Part shown: positions 23,565 through 31,175 of the stretch, one piece after another
Layout of the letters: every line of letters begins with the position of its first letter
How positions within the stretch are numbered: the stretch's first letter is position 1
Source: Streptomyces sp. ISL-11
GTDB taxonomy: Bacteria > Actinomycetota > Actinomycetes > Streptomycetales > Streptomycetaceae
DNA length: 41,296 nt
Direction of reading: 5' to 3'
Assembly (NCBI RefSeq): GCF_018614525.1
Contig: NZ_JAGGOL010000031.1
Coordinates: forward strand, 1-41,296
The notes under the pieces: model-generated
What the model was told of the DNA's origin: nothing
The model's database searches: none
Seen by the model: only the letters and a program-made list of their open reading frames with translations
Translations under genes and position numbers: made by a program

Positions 23565-24782
23565 TCAGTGACCCGCGGTGGGCTCGGTGGAGAGCAGGCC
23601 CTTGGTCCGGGCGCCCGCCACCGCGAGGGTGAGGACGGCCAGGCCGGCGCCGATCCACAGCACGCTCGTCATGGCGAGGTGGTCGAAGGCGAACCCGCCG
23701 ATCAGGGCGCCGAGCGCGATGGAGAAGTTGAACATCGAGACGTACAGCGAGGAGGCGGCCTCGGTGGCGTCCGGCGCGGCCTTGAGGATCCAGGTCTGCA
23801 GGCTCACGGGCACGGCGCCGTAGCCCAGGCCCCACAGGATCAGCAGGACGATGCCGGTGGCCATGCCGCCGCCGGTGACCGCGAAGAGGACCATCGCGGC
23901 GGTCAGGACGACGGAGATCGTCAGCACGATCGTGCGGACGTGCTGGGCGACCTTGGCGCCGGCGATGAAGTTGCCGGTGATGCCGGCGACTCCGAAGATC
24001 AGCAGCATCATGCTGATCCGGCTGCCGGAGATCCCGGCGTCCTGGAGGATCGGCCGGACGAACGTGTACGCGACGAAGTGGCCGGTGATCAGCAGGAAGG
24101 TGATGGCGATGCCGACCCGCACACCGCGGTTGTCCTTGAAGATCCTGGGCAGTTCGGCGAACGTCAGGGACTCGGAGGCCGGCAGCGGCGGCAGCAGGAA
24201 GACCATCAGGACCAGGGCGGTCAGGCCCAGGCCGCCGACGGCGGCGAAGGCCGTGCGCCAGCCGCTGAGGTCACCGATCAGGGTGCCGGTCGGCACACCG
24301 AGCACGGAGGCCGTCTCGACGCCGCCGAAGATGACCGCCATGGCGCGGCCCACCTGCTCCTCGGGCACCAGGCGCAGCGCGATGCCGCCCGCGATGGCCC
24401 AGAAGCCGCCGACCGCGATGCCGACGAGGAAGCGGGCGGCCAGCACGATCGCGAAGTGGTCGGCGAAGGCGGAGGCGAGGTTGGCCGCGCCCACCATGCC
24501 GACCAGGATGCCGAGGACGAGCCTGCGGTCGATGCGGCCGGTGGCCACGGTGACGACGGGCGCGGAGAGCGCGGCGACGATGCCGGGGACGGTCACCATC
24601 AGGCCGGCGGTGCCCTCGGAGACGTCCAGGGCGTCACCGACGGGGGTGAGCAGGCCGACCGGCAGCAGCTCGGAGGTCATCAGGCAGAAGATGCCCAGGG
24701 TGACCGCCGCGACGGCGAACCAGCCCTTGACCGGTGATCTTCCGTGGTCGGTGGCCGGGGTCGATGATTCGACAGTGGTCAA
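23565..24782 (-). CDS. DHA1-family MFS transporter
   Basis: About 405 residues with 12 membrane segments, similar to the arabinose/chloramphenicol efflux branch: FCLMTSELLPVGLLTPVGDALDVSEGTAGLMVTV in helices 1-2, the motif A-like loop ATGRIDRRLVLG, and GRAMAVIFGGVETASVLGVPTGTLIGDLSGWR (motif C plus following loop). It is probably the exporter of the cluster product. Start is uncertain: TTG 24782 (LTTVESSTPATD) gives the usual short cytosolic lead, but its ribosome site (GAGGAC) is very close; an in-frame GTG at 24845 lacks a ribosome site. It reads in the same direction as the oxidase and PucR genes. Confidence 0.85.
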   Translation of the reverse strand: MTTVESSTPATDHGRSPVKGWFAVAAVTLGIFCLMTSELLPVGLLTPVGDALDVSEGTAGLMVTVPGIVAALSAPVVTVATGRIDRRLVLGILVGMVGAANLASAFADHFAIVLAARFLVGIAVGGFWAIAGGIALRLVPEEQVGRAMAVIFGGVETASVLGVPTGTLIGDLSGWRTAFAAVGGLGLTALVLMVFLLPPLPASESLTFAELPRIFKDNRGVRVGIAITFLLITGHFVAYTFVRPILQDAGISGSRISMMLLIFGVAGITGNFIAGAKVAQHVRTIVLTISVVLTAAMVLFAVTGGGMATGIVLLILWGLGYGAVPVSLQTWILKAAPDATEAASSLYVSMFNFSIALGALIGGFAFDHLAMTSVLWIGAGLAVLTLAVAGARTKGLLSTEPTAGH

Positions 24783-24952
24783 GTCCTCACAACCTTCATC
24801 ACGAGCGGTGATCGGGGGAATTGCCGCGGCCCGCCCGCCGGGCACCGTGGTGGTGACCGGCCGGGGAGAGGCGGGAGCCGGGCGCCTGACGCGCCCGGTG
24901 CATCGCGGGGACCACGAGCAGGTCAGTAAGGGGAGCGGCCGGACGTCCGACA

Positions 24953-25058
24953 GGAAAAGCGGGCGGCCGTCCGGTAAAAGCGATGGGGCGATCGGTAAAA
25001 GCGGTGGGGCGACCGGTAAAGGCCGTAAAGGCCGTGGGCCGACCGGTAGAAGCGGCCG
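24953..25058. repeat. Short tandem repeat tract in leader of MFS gene
   Basis: Four to five imperfect units of about 21 bp built on GCGGTGGGGCGACCGGTAAA (for example at about 24971, 24994, 25016 and 25040). It lies in the 277-base gap between the CMD stop codon and the MFS start. No gene is supported in this gap. Confidence 0.65.
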
Positions 25059-25059
25059 G

Positions 25060-25515
25060 TCACTCGGTACCGGGAATCTTCCGGGTCGGGACCGCGATGC
25101 GGTTCCAGGCGTTGACGGTGAAGATCAGCGCGATGAGCTGGGCCAGTTCCGGTTCCTCGAAATGGCGGGCCGCCTCGGCGTAGACCGCGTCCGGCACCTC
25201 GCCGTCGGCCAGCGTCGTGGCGGCCTCGGTCAGGCCCAGTGCGGCCTTCTCCTTCGCCGTGAACAGCCCTGCCGCGCGCCAGGCGTTGAGCTGGTAGATC
25301 CGCTCCTCGCTCTCACCGGCCTTGCGCGCCTCCTTGGTGTGCATGTCGATGCAGTACGCACAGTGGTTGAGCTGCGAGGCACGGATCTGCACGAGGTCGA
25401 TGAGGGTCGGGTCGAGTCCGGCGCGGGCGGCCGTGTCCAGGGCGATCATCGCCTTGAAGACCTTCGGTGCCGCCTTCGTGAAGTTCATGCGCTGGTCGAG
25501 CTCGGGAACCGTCAT
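25060..25515 (-). CDS. Carboxymuconolactone decarboxylase / AhpD-family protein
   Basis: 151 residues. It has the AhpD-like core IDLVQIRASQLNHCAYCIDMHTKEARK, with the redox CxxC (Cys52, Cys55) and the downstream His. Family members are peroxidase-like or thiol-redox proteins and are often induced by oxidative or electrophile stress. The start is ATG 25515; there is no ribosome site, and TAAAGT (25528-25523) ends seven bases upstream, so a leaderless message is likely. It is divergent from a MocR regulator with only 50 bases between start codons, so the regulator probably controls it. It is cytosolic. Confidence 0.88.
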   Translation of the reverse strand: MTVPELDQRMNFTKAAPKVFKAMIALDTAARAGLDPTLIDLVQIRASQLNHCAYCIDMHTKEARKAGESEERIYQLNAWRAAGLFTAKEKAALGLTEAATTLADGEVPDAVYAEAARHFEEPELAQLIALIFTVNAWNRIAVPTRKIPGTE

Positions 25516-25522
25516 GAGAATG

Positions 25523-25528
25523 ACTTTA
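25523..25528 (-). promoter_or_regulatory. -10 element for the CMD gene
   Basis: TAAAGT read on the minus strand, seven bases before ATG 25515, in the 50-base divergent region shared with the MocR gene. Confidence 0.4.
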
Positions 25529-25565
25529 GGCAGCCAATCGGTCCGGAGTGTGGTGCAATTCCCGG

Positions 25566-27023
25566 GTGAAATCGAAGGTCAATGCGAGCGCTGATCCGGG
25601 GGGGAGCCTGGGCAGTGATCTCCACCTGGAGCTCCCCGATTCACCGCCGGGCGGCCGCCGCGGTGCGCTGATGGGCGCATTGCGCGACGCCATCCGCACC
25701 GGCAGGCTCACCCCCGGCACGAGACTGCCCCCCTACCGCTCCCTCGCCACCGACCTGGGCCTCGCGCGCAACACCGTCGCCGAGGCGTACGCCGAACTGG
25801 TCGCCGAGGGCTGGCTCAACGCCCGGCAGGGCTCCGGCACGTACGTGGCCCGCCGCGCCCAGCTCGCCGACCAGCGGCCGCGCCGGCCCACCGCACCCTC
25901 CCGCGCCTCCCGCCCCGCCTACAACCTCGTGCAGGGCACCCCCGACGCCTCGGCGTTCCCCCGCTCCGCATGGCTGGCCTCCGCCCGCCGCGCCCTGACG
26001 GCGGCGCCCAACGACGCCTTCGGGCCCGGCGATCCACGCGGCCGCATCGAGCTGCGCCGCTCGGTCGCGGAGTACCTGGCCCGTGCGCGCGGCGTACGGG
26101 CCGACCCGGACCGCATCGTCATCAGCTCGGGCTTCGCCGGGGCGCTGCGCCTGCTGGGCTCGGTGCGCACGGGCACGATCGCCGTGGAGGCGTACGGGCT
26201 CGGCCACTACCGCCATCTGCTGTCCGGTGCCGGGCTGGAGACGGTGTCGCTGCCGGTCGACGACCGGGGCGCGCGGGTGGAGGGACTCGCCGCGACCGGC
26301 GCGGAAACGGTCCTGCTGACGCCGGCCCACCAGTTCCCGACCGGCGGGCCGCTGCACCACGAGCGGCGCTCGGCCGTCGTCGACTGGGCGCGGGCCGGCG
26401 GCGGACTGGTGCTGGAGGACGACTACGACGGGGAGTTCCGCTACGACCGGCAGCCGGTGGGCGCCGTGCAGGGCCTCGACCCCGACCGGGTCGTCTACAT
26501 CGGCTCCGTCAGCAAGAGCCTCTCGCCGGCGCTGCGGCTGGGCTGGATGGTCCTGCCCGGCGGGCTCGTCGACGCCGTCGTGGAGGCGAAGGGCGAGCGG
26601 GAGCCGTGGGCGAGCGCCCTGGAACAGCTCACCCTCGCGGACTTCCTCGACTCGGGCTCGTACGACCGCCATGTGCGCCGGATGCGCCGGCACTACCGGC
26701 GCCGCCGCGACCAGCTGATCGAGGTCCTCGGCGAGCGGGCGCCGCACGTACGGGTCACGGGCATCGCCGCCGGACTGCACGCCGTGCTGGAACTCCCGCC
26801 CGGCACCGAGGCGTCGGTGGTCAAGGCGGCCGCCTGGCAGGGCCTCGCGCTGGAGGGCCTGTCCCTCTACCGGCACGCCGACAGCGGCGAGCCGCCCTAC
26901 GACGGCCTGGTCGTCGGCTATGGCACGCCGCCGGAGCATGCGTTTGCGGGGGCGTTGGACGCGCTGTGCGAGGCGCTGCCGCTTGCGGAGTCGGGGGAGG
27001 TGGGAGGGCGGGGGCGGGCGTGA
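25566..27023 (+). CDS. MocR-type GntR/aminotransferase regulator
   Basis: 485 residues. A GntR winged-helix domain ([58 protein letters not shown], residues about 33-95) is fused to a type I aminotransferase fold domain. The PLP-binding lysine is present (Lys317 in [16 protein letters not shown]), as is the Asp/Tyr patch [13 protein letters not shown]. Such proteins (PdxR, GabR, TauR) use PLP to sense metabolites and activate divergent genes; the target here is likely the CMD gene. The start is GTG 25566; there is no ribosome site, and TGCAAT six bases upstream may be a -10. Codon use is typical. Confidence 0.9.
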   Translation: MKSKVNASADPGGSLGSDLHLELPDSPPGGRRGALMGALRDAIRTGRLTPGTRLPPYRSLATDLGLARNTVAEAYAELVAEGWLNARQGSGTYVARRAQLADQRPRRPTAPSRASRPAYNLVQGTPDASAFPRSAWLASARRALTAAPNDAFGPGDPRGRIELRRSVAEYLARARGVRADPDRIVISSGFAGALRLLGSVRTGTIAVEAYGLGHYRHLLSGAGLETVSLPVDDRGARVEGLAATGAETVLLTPAHQFPTGGPLHHERRSAVVDWARAGGGLVLEDDYDGEFRYDRQPVGAVQGLDPDRVVYIGSVSKSLSPALRLGWMVLPGGLVDAVVEAKGEREPWASALEQLTLADFLDSGSYDRHVRRMRRHYRRRRDQLIEVLGERAPHVRVTGIAAGLHAVLELPPGTEASVVKAAAWQGLALEGLSLYRHADSGEPPYDGLVVGYGTPPEHAFAGALDALCEALPLAESGEVGGRGRA

Positions 27024-27046
27024 CACGGGCGGGTGCGGGCCGGGGC

Positions 27047-27201
27047 GTGTGCACCACCGCTGCGCGGGTGGTGTCCTCAATCGCCGGACGGGCTTGATAT
27101 TGGCTGAGCTCAGCCGCAAATCAAGCCCGTTGGGGGCACCCCCAGCGGTAGCTGGGGGAGATCGAGGACGCGCCCGCAGGGCGCTCGCCGCCGCAGGCGG
27201 C
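27047..27201. repeat. Palindromic intergenic element, copy B, with inserted sub-module
   Basis: Inverted relative to copy A: GTGTGCACC flank, left arm GTCCTCAATCGCCGGACGGG at about 27072-27091, right arm ATCAAGCCCGT then CGAGGA, and flank CGCCCGCAGGGCGC ending exactly at the Rrf2 stop codon. The right arm is interrupted by a 29-base hairpin module (27132-27160, CCCCCAGC/GCTGGGGG) that is also found in copy C. Located between convergent mocR and rrf2 genes. Confidence 0.8.
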
Positions 27202-27681
27202 TCAGTGCTCGGAGAACCAGCGGCGGGTGTGCTCCGGTATGCCCGGAGAGCTGCGCAGGACGGTCCGCTGGACATCGGCGAGGGACTTCGCGGCGAGCTC
27301 CCGGCGCCAGGCCAGTTCGGCCTCCCGCATCGCCCAGTCGACATGGCAGGGGTGAAGGAAGCCCTGGGTCGCCAGGCTCTGCGGGGCGCGCCGCCGGATC
27401 TCGGAACAGCGGAACGCCCGCTCGGGTCCCTCTATGGCCGTCACGATGTCCATGAGGGTGATGATCTCCGGCTCGCGGGCGAGCCGGAACCCGCCCTTGG
27501 GGCCGGAACTGGAGGAGGCGATTTCGGCCTGCACCAATGCCTGCAACTGCTTGCTCAGATACGCCGGCGGCAGGTCGTAGAAGGCGGCGAGCCGGGCCGC
27601 CGGTACCGCCTTCTCCGGGCCGACCCAAGCAAGGTTCAGGCAGGTGTGCAGGGCCCATTCCACACCCTCGCTCATTCGCAT
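27202..27681 (-). CDS. Rrf2-family redox-sensing regulator (RsrR-like)
   Basis: 159 residues. The Rrf2 winged helix is complete: SEGVEWALHTCLNL, ARLAAFYDLPPAYLSKQLQALVQAEIASSSSGPKGGFRLAREPEIITLMDIVTAIEG. As in RsrR of S. venezuelae, which binds a [2Fe-2S] cluster with Glu8, His33 and two cysteines, this protein has Glu8, Cys92 (FRCSEIR) and Cys112 (HPCHVD); the His position aligns with Tyr35 (AAFYDL), while other histidines (His12, His110, His113) are near. It is likely a redox or Fe-S sensor controlling the neighbouring flavin enzymes. ATG 27681 is the track start; ATG 27675 (third residue) is possible. It lies 101 bases downstream of the monooxygenase on the same strand. Confidence 0.87.
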   Translation of the reverse strand: MRMSEGVEWALHTCLNLAWVGPEKAVPAARLAAFYDLPPAYLSKQLQALVQAEIASSSSGPKGGFRLAREPEIITLMDIVTAIEGPERAFRCSEIRRRAPQSLATQGFLHPCHVDWAMREAELAWRRELAAKSLADVQRTVLRSSPGIPEHTRRWFSEH

Positions 27682-27782
27682 GCCGCGATGCTATAGCGAT
27701 ATGCGGGACGGCAAAACGACTGCCTGGCAGGGGCGTTCACCGGTTTCGGCGCCCCCCTGCCGTGGCCTGATCCTTGCCTCCG

Positions 27783-29354
27783 TCAGCGCTTCGAGGGGCT
27801 GAGCAGGACCGCGGCCAGTTCCGCTTCCAGGCGGTCGAGGTCGTCCCGGTGGCCGTGCGCCGCGATGTGGCCGTCCGGCCGCAGGAGGTGGTAGCCCTGA
27901 CGGCCGCAGAACGCACCGGTCTCGACCACGCCGCGCGGCAGGCGCAGCACCCGCAACTGCGGCCAACGGGTTGCTATATGGCCGATCTCGCGCATCCACG
28001 CACCGTCGTCGGCGGGGGCGCGCAGGGCCAGTACCCAGCGGTTCGGGTCCGTCTCCGGTCCGGCCGCGCCCGCCGCCAGCGCCGCCCGGCGCGGGAACGT
28101 CCCGCCGACCTTCGCGCCGCCCGGCAGCCTGCCCCGCAGCCGGCACGCCGACCAGCGGGCGGGCCGCTGGGTGTCGCGCTCGGGCGCGTAGGACAGTCGT
28201 CGTCCGGCCATCACGGGCGTGTAGAAGCGGGACACCACGTGCGAGCGGTCCAGGAAACGGAATGCCGCGTCCCGGGCGAGGACCTGCGCCGGGCCGTTGA
28301 ACATCCACGCGCGCGTCTGGATGTCGGTGTCCCGCACGATCCGCCGCGTGGACTCCGAGCGCTCCGGCCCGTACGAGTCGAGGAGCGTCGACGGCGACTC
28401 GCCGCGGATGACGGCGGCGAGCTTCCAGCCGAGGTTGTGGGCGTCCTGGAGGCCGTTGTTCATGCCCTGGCCGCCGGCGGGGCTGTGCACGTGCGCCGCG
28501 TCGCCCATGAGGAAGACCCGCCCGCGCCGGAACTCCTGCGCCCGCCGCGCGTGCACCCGGAAGACGGTCTGCCACACCGGCTCGGTGATCCGCACGCCGC
28601 GCGGGCCCCGTGCGTCGAGGAGCGCCTGCATCATCGGCACGCTGACCTCGCCGCCGCCGTCCGGCATGACCGACAGGAAGCGGTGCACGCCGTTCGGCTG
28701 CGGCACGATGACGAGCGTGCCGCTGGGCGCCTGGTAGTACATGATCTCGTCCGGCGGCAGATAGCCCTCGATGTGCGCGTCGACCAGCGCGAACGCCATC
28801 TCGTACGTCGTGCCCTCGAAGCCGATGCCGAGCTGGCCGCGCACGGAGCTGCCGGCGCCGTCCGCGCCGATCACGAACGGTGCCCGGACCCGCTCCACGA
28901 GGCCGTCGCCGTGCTCCAGGATCGCCGTCACGCCGTCGGTGGCGTCGATGCGGCCGGAGAAGTCGACGTCGTCGAGGGCGAGGAGGCGGACGCCGCGCTC
29001 GATCTTCCCGCCGAGGGAGCGCAGGCGCTCGGTGAGGATGCGCTCGGTCTCCGGCTGGGGGAGCTGGCGGGCGGCGAGGTCGTCGGTGAACGTGAACGAC
29101 GCGAGGGGTTTTCTGTCGGAGAAATAGCTGAAGGCGCGGACGGGGACGGAGACGTCGCGGACCTCGTCCGCGACGCCGAGGTCTTCGAGGATGTCGAGGA
29201 CGCGGGGCCAGAGGGAGAGGGCTTTGGGGACGTGCATGGGGGTTGTGGCGCGGTCGATCAGGCGGGTGCGGATGCCGCGGCGGAGGAGTTCGCAGGCGGC
29301 GAGTAGGCCGGTGGGGCCTGCGCCGACGACCAGTACGTCTATGTCGGTGGGCAT
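27783..29354 (-). CDS. FAD-dependent aromatic monooxygenase (PheA/TfdB type)
   Basis: 523 residues with the three flavin motifs of class A hydroxylases: the Rossmann GxGxxG (VVGAGPTGLLAACELL), the DG motif (IGADGAGSSVRG), and the GD motif (VFLMGDAAHVHSPAGGQGMNNGLQDAHNLGWKL). A C-terminal thioredoxin-like domain of about 130 residues completes the phenol-hydroxylase layout. It uses NAD(P)H and O2 to hydroxylate a phenol or aminophenol ring; in this cluster the natural candidate is 3-hydroxyanthranilate or a product made from it. The start is ATG 29354, eight bases after AGGAA. The frame stays open far upstream into the ligase gene, but that is not coding. A palindromic element separates it from the ligase gene upstream. 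Confidence 0.9.
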   Translation of the reverse strand: MPTDIDVLVVGAGPTGLLAACELLRRGIRTRLIDRATTPMHVPKALSLWPRVLDILEDLGVADEVRDVSVPVRAFSYFSDRKPLASFTFTDDLAARQLPQPETERILTERLRSLGGKIERGVRLLALDDVDFSGRIDATDGVTAILEHGDGLVERVRAPFVIGADGAGSSVRGQLGIGFEGTTYEMAFALVDAHIEGYLPPDEIMYYQAPSGTLVIVPQPNGVHRFLSVMPDGGGEVSVPMMQALLDARGPRGVRITEPVWQTVFRVHARRAQEFRRGRVFLMGDAAHVHSPAGGQGMNNGLQDAHNLGWKLAAVIRGESPSTLLDSYGPERSESTRRIVRDTDIQTRAWMFNGPAQVLARDAAFRFLDRSHVVSRFYTPVMAGRRLSYAPERDTQRPARWSACRLRGRLPGGAKVGGTFPRRAALAAGAAGPETDPNRWVLALRAPADDGAWMREIGHIATRWPQLRVLRLPRGVVETGAFCGRQGYHLLRPDGHIAAHGHRDDLDRLEAELAAVLLSPSKR

Positions 29355-29449
29355 GGGGGTGTTCCTGTTCTCTCCGGTGCGGCTGGTTGTGGGGGCGGTT
29401 GCTTTTCCCCTACCCGCCCCTTCCCGAACCGGGGCTCCGCCCCGGACCC

Positions 29450-29531
29450 CGGTCCTCAATCTCCCCCAGCTACCGCTGGGAGGTGCCCCCGGACGGGCTG
29501 GACATCCAGCCCGTCCGGCGTTTGAGGACAA
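29450..29531. repeat. Palindromic intergenic element, copy C (mosaic)
   Basis: Outer arms TCCTCAA/TTTGAGGA, core GGACGGGCTGGA / TCCAGCCCGTCC, and the 30-base module at 29461-29490 (CTCCCCCAGCTACCGCTGGG then AGGTGCCCCC) that matches, inverted, the insert in copy B. It lies between two tandem genes of the biosynthetic run, so it probably attenuates or processes the transcript. Confidence 0.8.
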
Positions 29532-29557
29532 GCGGGAAGGTGGGGACAAGCGGCCCC

Positions 29558-31135
29558 TCAGCCCCGCCGCTTCAGCTGTTCGTGCAGGCGGCGGGTCAGC
29601 TCTATGCGCTGGACCTTCATCGTCGCCGTGCGCGGGAGTTCGGACAGGGGCATCTGGACCGGGTCCGCCATCGGCGGGAAGTCGGCCACGGCCGTGCGCC
29701 AGCGGTCGAGGTCCAGGGGGGTCTCGTTGCGGGTGCACACGACCGGCAGCGGCTCGTCGTCGGGGCCGCGGAGGAGGACGAGTTCGGCGAGTTCCGCCAG
29801 GCGGCCCAGGACCGTGTCCTCTACCTCCAGCGTGCTGTGGATCGTGGGGACGACGTCCACCTCGCGGTCGAGCAGGTGCAGGCAGCCCTCCTCGGTCCGG
29901 TAGCCGACGTCCATGCCGCGCCACCAGCCGTCGGCGTCGACCTGCTTGCCGTAGCGTTCGGCCTCGCCGAAGTACGTGAGCACCCGGCCCGCCGCCTGGA
30001 CCTCGATGTAGCCGGGGTGCTCCTTGGACGGGGCCTTGCCGTCGCGGCCGACGAGGCGGAACTTCGTGTCGTCGGGGAACGCGTAGCCCTGGCAGCGGCC
30101 GTCCGCGCCGAGTGCCGTCTGCCGGGTGAAGCCGCGGCCGACCAGCGGGCCCGTCTCGCTCTGGCCGTAGATCTGGTAGAAGACCGGGTGGTGGCGCTCG
30201 GAGGCGTGCAGCAGCCGGTGCATGGTGCCGGGGTGGATCGCGTCGAACGTGCTGCTGAAGTACTTCACGTTGGCGAACGGCTTGCGCGGGTCGTCCGCGA
30301 GCTCCTCCCACTCCATGAAGGAGTTGGGCGCGGACTCGATGAACGCGGGCCGCGTACGGCCGAAGAGCTCGGCGACCTTCTCGGGGTCCGCGTCGTCCAC
30401 GACGAGGAACGGGACGCCGCGCGGCAGCAGCACCGCCAGTGCGAGCGGCATCCGGGAGTGCACGTAGGACACGTGCAGGGCCACGGTCTCGTGCTTGCGG
30501 ACGATGTCGAACAGCTTCGCCTGCGGGCGGTAACGGCCGTGCAGGGTGCGGGGGGTGTGCACCAGGAGCTTGGGCAGGCCGGTGGTGCCGGAGGTGTGCG
30601 TGATGAGCGCGGGCTCGTCGAGGCCCAGGACCACGGCCTCCTGCCGGGGCGAGCCGGCGAGGCCGGCCAGCGAGACCGTGCCCTCGCGCGAGCCGGCCAC
30701 GAGGAGGACCTCCTTGGCGAGGCCCGGCAGGCTCGGGTCGGCCAGCGGGCCGTCGAGCTTGGCCAGGTCGGTCACCAGGTAGGGCCGGCCGAGGCGGTCC
30801 AGGAGCGCGAGGACGCTCGCGCCGTCCAGGCCGGGCGAGAGCTGGACCGGCACGGCGCCGATGCGCGAGACGGCGGACGACACGATGTTGATGTCGAAGC
30901 CGGACGACTTGTAGATCGCGACGTGCTCGGTGGCGCGCACACCGGCGGCCCACAGCCGGGCGGCGATGTCGTCGATGTGGTCGGCGAACTCGGCGAAGGT
31001 CAGCTCCGGGCCCACGCCCGGCAGCAGGGCGAGCTCGTGGTCGAGCGTGATCAGCGTGCCGGCGTGCTCGGCGGCCGCGCGCTCGGCCACGAGCCCCATG
31101 TACAGGCCGGTGTCGCTGGCGGTGATCGGCAGCAT
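29558..31135 (-). CDS. AMP-dependent acyl/aryl ligase (ANL superfamily)
   Basis: 525 residues. The adenylate-forming signatures are clear: ITHTSGTTGLPKLLV (A3 loop), IYGQSETGPLVGRG (A5), GWWRGMDVGYRTEEGCLHLLDR (A7/A8 region) and TATMKVQR with the C-terminal catalytic lysine (A10). It activates a carboxylic acid with ATP, then passes it to CoA, a carrier or an amine. No carrier-protein domain is fused. In context the substrate is most likely 3-hydroxyanthranilate or an acyl partner for its amine. The start is ATG 31135 with GAGGAG eight bases upstream, 40 bases after the phzE-like stop codon, so it is in the same operon. Confidence 0.88.
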   Translation of the reverse strand: MLPITASDTGLYMGLVAERAAAEHAGTLITLDHELALLPGVGPELTFAEFADHIDDIAARLWAAGVRATEHVAIYKSSGFDINIVSSAVSRIGAVPVQLSPGLDGASVLALLDRLGRPYLVTDLAKLDGPLADPSLPGLAKEVLLVAGSREGTVSLAGLAGSPRQEAVVLGLDEPALITHTSGTTGLPKLLVHTPRTLHGRYRPQAKLFDIVRKHETVALHVSYVHSRMPLALAVLLPRGVPFLVVDDADPEKVAELFGRTRPAFIESAPNSFMEWEELADDPRKPFANVKYFSSTFDAIHPGTMHRLLHASERHHPVFYQIYGQSETGPLVGRGFTRQTALGADGRCQGYAFPDDTKFRLVGRDGKAPSKEHPGYIEVQAAGRVLTYFGEAERYGKQVDADGWWRGMDVGYRTEEGCLHLLDREVDVVPTIHSTLEVEDTVLGRLAELAELVLLRGPDDEPLPVVCTRNETPLDLDRWRTAVADFPPMADPVQMPLSELPRTATMKVQRIELTRRLHEQLKRRG

Positions 31136-31175
31136 CAGTTGGCTCCTCGGAGGAAGGAAAGGCGTACGAAAGTGG

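Noticed and set aside
29555..30953. Giant minus-strand frame joining the ligase region to the monooxygenase (to 27783)
   Set aside because: The upstream half is Arg/Pro-rich shadow of the ligase read in another frame; the true monooxygenase start with ribosome site is at 29354.
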